From: Verrucomicrobiota bacterium | Lineage (GTDB): Bacteria > Verrucomicrobiota > Verrucomicrobiia > Verrucomicrobiales > DEV007 | NCBI GenBank assembly: GCA_003402735.1 | Contig: QQNE01000003.1 | Location: 39,125 to 103,124, forward strand | Length of the DNA: 64,000 nt | Reading direction: 5' to 3' | In this document: positions 44,284 through 51,717 of the stretch, piece by piece | Layout of the letters: each line of letters opens with the position of its first letter | Position numbering within the stretch: position 1 is the stretch's first letter | Program-made: the position numbers and the translations under genes | The notes under the pieces: generated by a model | The model's input: the letters and a program-made list of their open reading frames with translations, nothing else | Database searches by the model: none | Told to the model about the DNA's origin: nothing

Positions 44284-44355
44284 GCACGGGTAGCTCAGTG
44301 GTAGAGCGGCTGGTTTACACCCAGTTGGTCGGGGGTTCGAATCCCTCCTCGTGCA
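44284..44355 (+). tRNA. tRNA-Val (anticodon UAC)
   Basis: A complete 72-base cloverleaf. The acceptor stem pairs GCACGGG with CTCGTGC (one G-T pair), the D arm contains GCTCAGTGGTAGAGC, the anticodon stem GCTGG/CCAGT encloses the loop TTTACAC (anticodon TAC), and the T arm is GGGGG-TTCGAAT-CCCTC. The discriminator is A44355 and CCA is not encoded. It reads valine codons GUA and probably GUG. Confidence 0.95.
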
Positions 44356-44372
44356 GCGTTTTGGAGTCGGGC

Positions 44373-45401
44373 TCAGGGCTTCCAGTCCGGCGGCAGGTGC
44401 AACGACCAGACTTCGCTGGAGAGCGGCCTTGCGTGGCCACCGGCAACCCAGAGTTTGTCCCGGAAGACAAAGGCGGAATGTTCGTGACGGGCTTTCCAGC
44501 ACGTTTTTGTTTGCAGGCGTTGCCACGTCCGGCCATCCGCGCTGTGCCAGACATCGCCGTGGTTGTCTGTTTCCTTGGACCAACCGCCCAGCACCCAGAT
44601 GCGGCCCCGGTAGACCACGGCGCTGAACCAAAGTCTCGACGGCCATGGCGCGGCTTCGGTCTCACAAGTCCACCCGGCTCCATCCGCAGAGGACCAGACA
44701 TCATTCCGCGATTCGCAAACCGGCACATAACTGCCGCCACCGAGCACATACATTTTGCCGTTCAGGGTCACGGCCTGATGGTAGGCACGCGGCGCCCAAC
44801 CGGCCGCGGCGGTTTCCTGCTTCCACGTTTTGCCGTCGGCAGAGGACCACACGTCGTTTTTCAGGCTCCTGGCATCGCCAAAATAGTAGTTTTCCGTGCC
44901 GCCGAGCAGCCACATCCTTCCGCGATGCTCCACCAGTCCGGCAGCCAGCCGCGGAGACCAATCTGCGGCATCCTCAATCTGTTGCCATGCTACTCCATCG
45001 GCGGAGGCCCAGACCTGATGGCTCGCCGAATGGTTTGGAAGCCTGCCGTTGTGCCAGCCTCCCATGATCCAGAGGCGATCCTGGAAAACGAGATTCATGG
45101 GCAGGTCACTGTGAATCCAGGGCGCGGCCTCACTCGCCTGCCTCCAATTCCTGCCATCGTCAGAAACCCAGACATCGCGCGGCGGCGCCTCGTAAGACTG
45201 GAACCACCCACCGCCGATCCAAAGTCGGTCACGGAAAACCCACTCCGCCTGTGAATCTCGTGGTTGCCAGGCCGCGGTGCCTTCAAATTTCCAATCGGGG
45301 GCACTGTCGGCAATCGCGTTTTCGGCTGCGGCCCGGAACCCGCCGCAGCAGGTGAGAACGAAGCCGATGACCAGTCTGCGGACGGATATCATGTCATTCA
45401 T
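44373..45401 (-). CDS. secreted kelch-repeat beta-propeller protein
   Basis: 342 residues. A signal peptide (ISVRRLVIGFVLTCCGGFRAAA) is followed by about six blades of roughly 50 residues, each with a kelch-like RLWIGGGW, RLWIMGGW, RMWLLGGT, KMYVLGGG, RIWVLGGW or KLWVAGGH strand and a DVWxSADGxxW strand. It resembles galactose-oxidase-like/kelch propellers; no metal or catalytic residues were recognised. It starts 6 bases after the DUF1501 stop and is the third gene of the PSD1-DUF1501 operon. Confidence 0.85.
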   Translation of the reverse strand: MNDMISVRRLVIGFVLTCCGGFRAAAENAIADSAPDWKFEGTAAWQPRDSQAEWVFRDRLWIGGGWFQSYEAPPRDVWVSDDGRNWRQASEAAPWIHSDLPMNLVFQDRLWIMGGWHNGRLPNHSASHQVWASADGVAWQQIEDAADWSPRLAAGLVEHRGRMWLLGGTENYYFGDARSLKNDVWSSADGKTWKQETAAAGWAPRAYHQAVTLNGKMYVLGGGSYVPVCESRNDVWSSADGAGWTCETEAAPWPSRLWFSAVVYRGRIWVLGGWSKETDNHGDVWHSADGRTWQRLQTKTCWKARHEHSAFVFRDKLWVAGGHARPLSSEVWSLHLPPDWKP

Positions 45402-45407
45402 TTCTTC

Positions 45408-46799
45408 TCAGCCCAGAATCTCCCGCACGATCCGCGCCCCCGTCACTTCGGGATCGGTGAGGCGTTCGGGGCGGCCGTTGTGGAGGTAGGTGAGGCGGGT
45501 GTGGTCGAGGCCGAGTTGGTTCAGGATCGTGGCGTGGAGGTCGGGGACGCTGACGCGGTCCTGGACGGATTTGTAGCCGAAGTCGTCGGTGGCGCCGTGG
45601 ATGTGGCCGCCACGGAACCCTCCGCCGGCCATGAGCAGGCTGAAGGCGTTCCGGTTGTGGTCGCGCCCGTCCGCGCCCTCGGTGATGGGCAGCCGACCGA
45701 ACTCGCCGGTCCACATCACGATGACATCCTCGAGCAGGCCGCGTTGTTTGAGATCCTGGATGAGCGCGGCGCTGGGTTGGTCGGTCTGGGCGCAGATGGA
45801 TTGCAGGCCGCTCTTGAGACCGCTGTGATGGTCCCACGGTTGGAAGCTGGGCTTCAGCGGCGGGAAGACCTGCACGTAGCGCACCCCGGCCTCGATGAGC
45901 CTCCGCGCCATGAGGCAGCGCGCGCCGTAGGCGGCGGTCTCGGGCCGGTCGAGGCCGTAGAGCTTGCGGGTGGCGGCGGATTCGCCGGTGAGATCGAGCA
46001 GACGCGCGGCCTCGAGCTGCATGTGCGCGGCGAGTTCGTAGTTGGCGATGCGGGCCTCGAGCACGTCCTCGCCGGGATGCTGCCGGAGGTGGAGGGTGTT
46101 GAGGTCGTGCAGGAAATCGCGCGCGCTTTTCTGCGCCGCCTCGGGCAAGGGACGCGCGGGTTGGAGATGGGCGACGGGCGTGCCGGTGGCGCTGAACTCG
46201 GTGCCCTGGTGCGCGGCGGGCAGCCAACCGCTGGACCAGACGAGCTTGCCGCTGGTGTTGTAGCCCGCCGGATCGCGCAGGACGATGTAGGAGGGGAGGT
46301 TCCGGCACTCGCTGCCGAGCGCGTAGCTGATCCACGAACCCATCGCGGGGCGACCGTTGAAGACCTTGCCGGTCTGCATCGTGTTGAGGGCGAAGGGATG
46401 GTTGTTGTTGTCCGTGTGCATGGAGCGCACGAGGCAGAAGTCATCCGCGCAACCGGCGAGGTGCGGGATCAGCTCGGACAATTCCATGCCGCACTGTCCG
46501 TGGCGTGAAAACTGGAAGGGCGAACCGAGGAGGACGTTTTTGTTGCCGAGTTGGAAAGTCTCGACCTTCTCGGGATGCGGCTGGCCGTTGCGGCGGGTGA
46601 GCTCCGGCTTCGGATCGAAGAGATCCATCTGCGAGGGACCGCCGTTCTGAAACAACTGGATCACGGCGCGGGCGCGGGCCGGACGATGCGCTGCGGAGGC
46701 ATCCTCCGAAAGCATGCCGCCAAGCGCGAGCGAGCCAAAGCCGCCGCCGAGACCGGCGAGGAAGCGGCGGCGGGAAACGGGAACGTGATCCGGGTGCAT
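45408..46799 (-). CDS. DUF1501 family protein with twin-arginine signal
   Basis: 463 residues. The N-terminus VSRRRFLAGLGGGFGSLALG is a Tat signal (RRxFL). The body is DUF1501, a sulfatase-like fold found in planctomycetes and verrucomicrobia, with the opening RARAVIQLFQNGGPSQMDLFDPK, then WISYALGSE, MWTGEFGRLP and GHIHGATDDFGYKSV. No enzyme activity is established. The protein is predicted to be exported folded by the Tat system; tatA-type genes lie at 54.4 kb. It starts 8 bases after the PSD1 stop. Confidence 0.95.
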   Translation of the reverse strand: MHPDHVPVSRRRFLAGLGGGFGSLALGGMLSEDASAAHRPARARAVIQLFQNGGPSQMDLFDPKPELTRRNGQPHPEKVETFQLGNKNVLLGSPFQFSRHGQCGMELSELIPHLAGCADDFCLVRSMHTDNNNHPFALNTMQTGKVFNGRPAMGSWISYALGSECRNLPSYIVLRDPAGYNTSGKLVWSSGWLPAAHQGTEFSATGTPVAHLQPARPLPEAAQKSARDFLHDLNTLHLRQHPGEDVLEARIANYELAAHMQLEAARLLDLTGESAATRKLYGLDRPETAAYGARCLMARRLIEAGVRYVQVFPPLKPSFQPWDHHSGLKSGLQSICAQTDQPSAALIQDLKQRGLLEDVIVMWTGEFGRLPITEGADGRDHNRNAFSLLMAGGGFRGGHIHGATDDFGYKSVQDRVSVPDLHATILNQLGLDHTRLTYLHNGRPERLTDPEVTGARIVREILG

Positions 46800-46807
46800 G
46801 GCTGTGA

Positions 46808-49309
46808 TTAGTCGATGTGGATGAACCCATTGCTCGACAGCAGCATGTGGCAGAGGTCGGCGAGGGCTTTGGTTTCGGTGTCGGGGCCTTTTCCGCCGTG
46901 GGCGGTCTGCTGGCGGTCGAGGAAGGCGGCGGCGAGTTTTTGCTCCTCGGCGGTGGGCGGGCGGGAGAGGGCGAGGGTGAAGGCGGTGGTGATGCAGGCG
47001 GCTCTGTCTCCGGCGGACGCACTTTTTTGCACGCGCGTTGCCATGCGCTCGGCTTGATCGAAGAGGAACGCGCTGTGGAGCAGGGCGAGGGATTGCAGCA
47101 CGTTGGCGGAACTGGTGCGCTGGGTGCTGTTCACGGCCATGAGGGGCGCGTCGAAGATCTCGAGGAACTTCAGCGGGTAGTTCCGCCGGGCGAAGAGATA
47201 GAGGCTGCGGCGGAACTCCTCGCCGGGGCCGGTGGCGAGCTGGATCTCTGTTTTCGGCCCGATGAGACGCTGCGCGCTGCCGGGCGCGGCATCCACTTCA
47301 GAGAGGCCGTGGCCTGGCTTGGTGATGGCCACGGGCGGGCCGCCGCGTTTCGGATTCAGGGAGCCGGAGGCGCTGAGGATGGCATCGCGCACCACCTCGG
47401 CGTCCATGGTGCGGAGGTTCATGCGCCAGAGCAGGCGATTGGAAGGATCGGCGGTCTGCGCGGCCGGTGAATCCTGGCGCGAGGACTGCCGGTAGGCGGT
47501 GGAGAGCAGGATGACCCGGTGCAGGTGCTTCACGCTCCAGCCGCCGCGCACGAATTCCCCAGCCAGCCAGTCGAGCAGTTCGGGATGCGTGGGCGGCGTG
47601 CCGCCGAGGCCGAAGTTTCCCACGGTCTCGACGATGCCGCGGCCGAAGTGATGATGCCAGATGCGGTTCACCATGACGCGGGCGGTGAGCGGATGATTGG
47701 GCTGGGTGAGCCAGCGGGCCAGCGCGAGCCGCCGACCGGTGGTGGGTCCGACGGCGTCCGGCACGAGGCGGAAGGCGTTTTCCGCGCTCTGGAGCACGGC
47801 GGGAGCGTTCGCCGCCACCGGGTCCCCGTTCCGGCCCACGACGCCGCGCACGAAGACATGGGAGTCGCGCGCCTTGCCCTCGTCCCACAGCGCCTGGATG
47901 ATATCGTAGCGGCGGCGTTTTGACTTGAGGCCCTCGATCTGCGCCGTCAGTTCCTTTTCGCGCGCGGTGTCCTTGGCCTTTTGGGCGGCCTGGACCTGTT
48001 TTTCGAGTTCGGTGATCTGCTTGTCGAGCGGCGCGTTGTGCGCGTCGATCTCCTTGCGTTGTGAAGGGGAAATGTCGGCGAGGAAGCGGTCCTTCGGCTT
48101 CTTCCACTCATGCACGTTGTAGCCCGGCTCGAAGCATGCCATGAGGCTGTAGTAGTCCCGCTGGGTGAGTGGGTCATACTTGTGATCGTGGCAGCGGGTG
48201 CACTCCATCGTCAGCGCCAGCACGCTGGTGGAGAACTGGTCCATCATTTCAAACAGCACGTCATAGCGCTTCTCGATGCCGTATTGGTCGGCATCGGTGT
48301 GATCGTCCACGGTGCGCAGGAAGCCGGTGGCCGTGAGCAGGCGCAGCATCTCGGGCGTGAAGGCCGCCGCCTTGCGCCAGTCCACGAGTTCATCGCCCGC
48401 GATCTGCTCGGTGAGGAAGCGGTCGAACGGCAGGTCGTCGTTGAAGGCCTGCACCACGTAGTCGCGGTAGCGCCAGCCGCCGTCGTGCGGGATCACGGTG
48501 CCGAGGTCGTTGTCGATCTTCCCGTCCACATAGCCCGCCGCATCGAGCCAGTGGCGGCCCCAGCGCTCGCCATAGTGCGGCGAGGCCAGCAGGTCATCGA
48601 TGAGGCGCTCGTAGGCATCCCGGCGCGGATCGTTCACAAACGCCGCCACCGCCTCGGGCGTCGGCAGCAAGCCCGTGAGATCGAGCGTGGCGCGGCGGAT
48701 GAAGGTCGCGCGGTCCGCTTCCGGCGAGAAGCCGAGCCCGGCCTTTTCCAATCGCGCCAGCAGGAAGGCATCCACCGGGGTGCGGACGCGGTCCGAGGCT
48801 CGCACCCGCGGCACGGGAGGATTCGAGGGCGGCTGGAAGGCCCAGTGCTTGCGGCCATCGGGTTTCGTCTGCTCCGGCTTCGCCGCGGCGGAGGCGAGGG
48901 CCGGTTTCTCGCGAGGATCAGACGCACCGCGTTTCACCCACTCTTTCAGCGCGGCGATTTCCGATTCGGCCAGCTTCCGCTTGGGAGGCATCTGCAAATC
49001 CTTGTCTGCCCAGGTCACCGCCTTGATGAGCAGCGACTGCGCCGGATCGCCCGGAACCACGGCCGGGCCGTTGTCTCCACCGGTCTCCCATCCGGCCCGC
49101 GAGTCCAGCAACAGCCCGCCTTTTTGCTTGGTGTCCGTGCTGTGGCACTCGAGGCAATGCTCGATGAGCAGGGGGCGGATCTTGGACTCGAAGAAGGCGA
49201 TCGAATCCTCGCCGTCGGCGCGGAGTGCCGCGGGCAGCCATGCCAAGATCAACGCGAGCTTCGGCAGCGCGTTCCCAGGATCAAGATTTCTGGCATGATT
49301 GGATCCCAT
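46808..49309 (-). CDS. PSD1 / cytochrome c domain protein (DUF1549-DUF1553)
   Basis: 833 residues. A hydrophobic signal-like stretch (LPKLALILAWLPAALRA) precedes a planctomycete cytochrome c domain with one heme motif, CLECH in EHCLECHSTDTKQKGGLLL. Then follow DUF1549 (from about 165: RTPVDAFLLARLEKAGLGF, YGERWGRHWLDAAGYVDG) and DUF1553 (from about 540: RLALARWLTQPNHPLTARV, VMVNRIWHHHFGRG). A charged coiled coil (about 410-450) lies between them. Such pairs with DUF1501 genes are a hallmark of planctomycetes and verrucomicrobia. Their role is unknown; polysaccharide degradation has been suggested. Divergent from the AraC gene. Confidence 0.95.
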   Translation of the reverse strand: MGSNHARNLDPGNALPKLALILAWLPAALRADGEDSIAFFESKIRPLLIEHCLECHSTDTKQKGGLLLDSRAGWETGGDNGPAVVPGDPAQSLLIKAVTWADKDLQMPPKRKLAESEIAALKEWVKRGASDPREKPALASAAAKPEQTKPDGRKHWAFQPPSNPPVPRVRASDRVRTPVDAFLLARLEKAGLGFSPEADRATFIRRATLDLTGLLPTPEAVAAFVNDPRRDAYERLIDDLLASPHYGERWGRHWLDAAGYVDGKIDNDLGTVIPHDGGWRYRDYVVQAFNDDLPFDRFLTEQIAGDELVDWRKAAAFTPEMLRLLTATGFLRTVDDHTDADQYGIEKRYDVLFEMMDQFSTSVLALTMECTRCHDHKYDPLTQRDYYSLMACFEPGYNVHEWKKPKDRFLADISPSQRKEIDAHNAPLDKQITELEKQVQAAQKAKDTAREKELTAQIEGLKSKRRRYDIIQALWDEGKARDSHVFVRGVVGRNGDPVAANAPAVLQSAENAFRLVPDAVGPTTGRRLALARWLTQPNHPLTARVMVNRIWHHHFGRGIVETVGNFGLGGTPPTHPELLDWLAGEFVRGGWSVKHLHRVILLSTAYRQSSRQDSPAAQTADPSNRLLWRMNLRTMDAEVVRDAILSASGSLNPKRGGPPVAITKPGHGLSEVDAAPGSAQRLIGPKTEIQLATGPGEEFRRSLYLFARRNYPLKFLEIFDAPLMAVNSTQRTSSANVLQSLALLHSAFLFDQAERMATRVQKSASAGDRAACITTAFTLALSRPPTAEEQKLAAAFLDRQQTAHGGKGPDTETKALADLCHMLLSSNGFIHID

Positions 49310-49340
49310 TTGTTTGGAGAGTATCGCTGGATGAAAACGA

Positions 49341-49368
49341 TTGAAAAAGTCTCAATTTATATCATATT
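49341..49368 (+). promoter_or_regulatory. putative promoter of the AraC regulator gene
   Basis: TTGAAA at 49341-49346 and CATATT at 49363-49368, spacer 16 bases, in a 69-base AT-rich divergent region. The -10 box matches that of the vWA pilin gene. Initiation would be about 4 bases before the ATG. Confidence 0.35.
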
Positions 49369-49378
49369 CTAACTCCAA

Positions 49379-50221
49379 ATGAGTCGCGACCGCTCCGACA
49401 TCGTTCGCTTCGAACAACTCGGATTTGATCTCTACAGCGGGCCGACGGTCCTCATGTCCCAGCCGCATCGGCACAACGACATCGAGATGACCTTGTTGGA
49501 GAAGGGTTGGATCGATTATCTCTTCGGCGGCGTGCGGATTCGGATTCCGGCCGGTGTGCTCTGCGTGCGCTGGGCCGCGATTCCGCACCAGAGCGTCGCT
49601 TTCATGGAGGTCTGCAGGCATTACTCGTTGAAAATCCCGTTTGCCTGGTTCATGCGCTGGGATCCGCCCCGGGAAATTGTCGAGCCCCTTCTTGGCGGGA
49701 GGATGTTGCTGGACCGGGAGACCGTGCCCGGGTGTCTGGATGAAGGGATGTTCCGACGTTGGTGTGCGATCTTTCGGCAGAGCGGGTCTGGGCCGGGGCG
49801 GATCGTCGCCCTCGAGGCCGAGGCCCGTCTGCGGAGGATCGCCCTGCGTCTCCGGCCCGGTGGAGGACGTTCCGCCGCACGCACCTCGGACCGCGCCCAG
49901 CTCGGTGCAGTGGAACGAATGACCGTGTTCATCGCGGAGAATCATACCAAACCTCTGGACATTTCCACGATCGCGGAGGCTGTCGGCTTGCATCCGAATT
50001 CCGCCATGCGGTTGTTTCGCCGCAACTGTGGCATGACCCTGCTCGAGTTTGTCAACCTGCACCGGATCTGGCAGGCGCAACGCCTCCTCACCACCACGAC
50101 GATGAAGGTCCAGGAGGTGGCGGAAGAGAGCGGGTTCGGCTCTCCGGCGCGCTTTTATGCCACTTTCCGCAAGGTGGTCGGCCAGACGCCGGGGGAATAT
50201 CTGGCTTCGCTCGGGAGGTGA
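49379..50221 (+). CDS. AraC family transcriptional regulator
   Basis: 280 residues. The N-terminal half has a cupin-like sensing fold (SQPHRHNDIEMTLLEKGWI). The C-terminal AraC/XylS domain has both helix-turn-helix units: ISTIAEAVGLHPNSAMRLFR and VQEVAEESGFGSPARFYATF, ending in the FRKVVGQTPGEYLASL signature. It is divergent from the PSD1-DUF1501-kelch operon with only 69 bases between starts, so it probably controls that operon in response to a sugar; the ligand is unknown. Confidence 0.94.
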   Translation: MSRDRSDIVRFEQLGFDLYSGPTVLMSQPHRHNDIEMTLLEKGWIDYLFGGVRIRIPAGVLCVRWAAIPHQSVAFMEVCRHYSLKIPFAWFMRWDPPREIVEPLLGGRMLLDRETVPGCLDEGMFRRWCAIFRQSGSGPGRIVALEAEARLRRIALRLRPGGGRSAARTSDRAQLGAVERMTVFIAENHTKPLDISTIAEAVGLHPNSAMRLFRRNCGMTLLEFVNLHRIWQAQRLLTTTTMKVQEVAEESGFGSPARFYATFRKVVGQTPGEYLASLGR

Positions 50222-50334
50222 AGGTTCCAGGAACCGTCGGAGTCTTGCCGTTCCCCGGGTGCCGGTGGGAGCAGGGATAGTCTCCATGAAATTGAGGGTT
50301 GCCCCAGGGCGCGGATCGGCGGAAAGATCGTCTC

Positions 50335-50772
50335 ATGGACAGGTTCATGGAGGCGGCGATCGAGGAGGCGCGCCGAGGATTGGCGGAGGGCGGAATCCCG
50401 ATCGGCAGCGTGTTGGTGCATCGCGGGGAAATCATCGGGCGCGGCCACAACCGGCGGATCCAACAAGGGAGCGCGGTCCTGCACGGCGAGATGGACGCCC
50501 TCGAGAACGCGGGCCGTCTGTCGGCCTCGGTGTATCGGGAGAGTGTGATCTACACCACGCTCTCGCCCTGTTCCATGTGTTCGGGGGCGATTCTGCTCTA
50601 CGGAATTCCCAAAGTGGTGATTGGAGAGAACGAGACGTTCCTGGGTGAGGAGGATTGGTTGCGTTCGCGCGGCGTGACCCTGGAGTGGGTGCGCAGTGAG
50701 GAATGCCGGGAGTTGATGCGTCAGTTCATTGCCGCCAAACCGGAGGTGTGGAACGAGGACATCGGGGAGTGA
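50335..50772 (+). CDS. cytosine deaminase, yeast Fcy1-like
   Basis: 145 residues from ATG 50335. A zinc-dependent deaminase of the CDA fold: H50 and E52 in the HGE motif (VLHGEMDALE) and C79/C82 in SPCSMC. From memory it is strikingly like Saccharomyces Fcy1 (158 residues) along its length: GHNRRIQQGSAVLHGE, LSPCSMCSGAILLYG, IGENETF and the C-terminal WNEDIGE correspond to GHNMRFQKGSATLHGE, LSPCDMCTGAIIMYG, VGENVNF and WFEDIGE. It should convert cytosine to uracil. Guanine- or tRNA-adenosine-deaminase roles seem less likely. Four bases upstream of the lipid-kinase gene. Confidence 0.9.
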   Translation: MDRFMEAAIEEARRGLAEGGIPIGSVLVHRGEIIGRGHNRRIQQGSAVLHGEMDALENAGRLSASVYRESVIYTTLSPCSMCSGAILLYGIPKVVIGENETFLGEEDWLRSRGVTLEWVRSEECRELMRQFIAAKPEVWNEDIGE

Positions 50773-50775
50773 ACC

Positions 50776-51711
50776 GTGTCGCTGAAACGTGTGGTCATCC
50801 TCAATCCGAAGAGCCGCAACGGTGCGGCGGGCAAGGCCTTTGCGCGGATGCGCGGGTCCCTCGAATCGGATCTCGGCCCCTTTGAACTGATCCTCACCGA
50901 AGCCCCGGGCGATTGCACCCGCAAGGTGCGGAGCCTCCTGACCGCTCAATCCCATGACCAGATTTTGATCGCGGGAGGGGATGGCTCCATCAATGAAGCG
51001 GTCAACGGATATTTTGATGGGGGAATCCCGCTCTCTTCCGGCATTCCCCTGGGCGTGATCAATTTGGGGACCGGTGGGGATTTTTTCCGCACCCTGCGCA
51101 AGCTCAACCCGCAATACAACGACGCCCTGAGGGAGAACCGGTGGCGCCGCATCGATTGCGGATGGACGGCGCTCGAGGACGGACGCGATCCCCGGTATTT
51201 TATCAATATCACCTCGATTGGGCTGGGCGGGGAGGTGAATCGCCGGATGAAAGCCTCCCGGTTCCAGGCAGGAACGGCGGCCTATTTTTGGCACAGCCTG
51301 ACGGGGCTGTTGAGTTATGAGCCTCCGCCCTGTCGCATCCGGTTCCGCGAGGCATCGGGGCTTTGGCAGGAATGCGAGGGACCGCTGGTGAACTTGTTTG
51401 TCTGCAACGGGGAATCGAGCGGTGGCGGCATGCGCTGGGCTCCGGGCAGCAGCTTGGAGGATGGGTTGTTCGATCTCGTGCTGGTTTCGGGGGTCGGCAA
51501 GTGGCCGTTGATCGCCGGTTCTCGGCGAATCTACAATGGTGAGATTGCCAGGATGCCGGGCGTTCGTCCATTCCGCGCCACGGAGGTGGTGGCGTTTCCC
51601 GGGCGACCGGTCTCGCAGGAGATCGACGGGGAGATTCGGGGAGTGTCAGGGCCAATGCCGCGGGAATATCATTTCCGGATTTTGCCGGGAATGATTCCGG
51701 TAGTGTTGTGA
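50776..51711 (+). CDS. diacylglycerol/lipid kinase family protein
   Basis: 311 residues from GTG 50776. The DAGK catalytic domain shows ILNPKSRNGAAGK at the N-terminus, the nucleotide-binding ILIAGGDGSINEAVNG and LGVINLGTGGDFFRTL. The C-terminal half has the beta-sandwich with FDLVLVSGVGKWPL and VSQEIDGEIRG. Members phosphorylate diacylglycerol, ceramide, sphingosine or other lipids at the inner membrane; the substrate here is unknown. It follows the deaminase gene by 3 bases and is convergent with hrpB. Confidence 0.92.
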   Translation: MSLKRVVILNPKSRNGAAGKAFARMRGSLESDLGPFELILTEAPGDCTRKVRSLLTAQSHDQILIAGGDGSINEAVNGYFDGGIPLSSGIPLGVINLGTGGDFFRTLRKLNPQYNDALRENRWRRIDCGWTALEDGRDPRYFINITSIGLGGEVNRRMKASRFQAGTAAYFWHSLTGLLSYEPPPCRIRFREASGLWQECEGPLVNLFVCNGESSGGGMRWAPGSSLEDGLFDLVLVSGVGKWPLIAGSRRIYNGEIARMPGVRPFRATEVVAFPGRPVSQEIDGEIRGVSGPMPREYHFRILPGMIPVVL

Positions 51712-51717
51712 CTGGCA

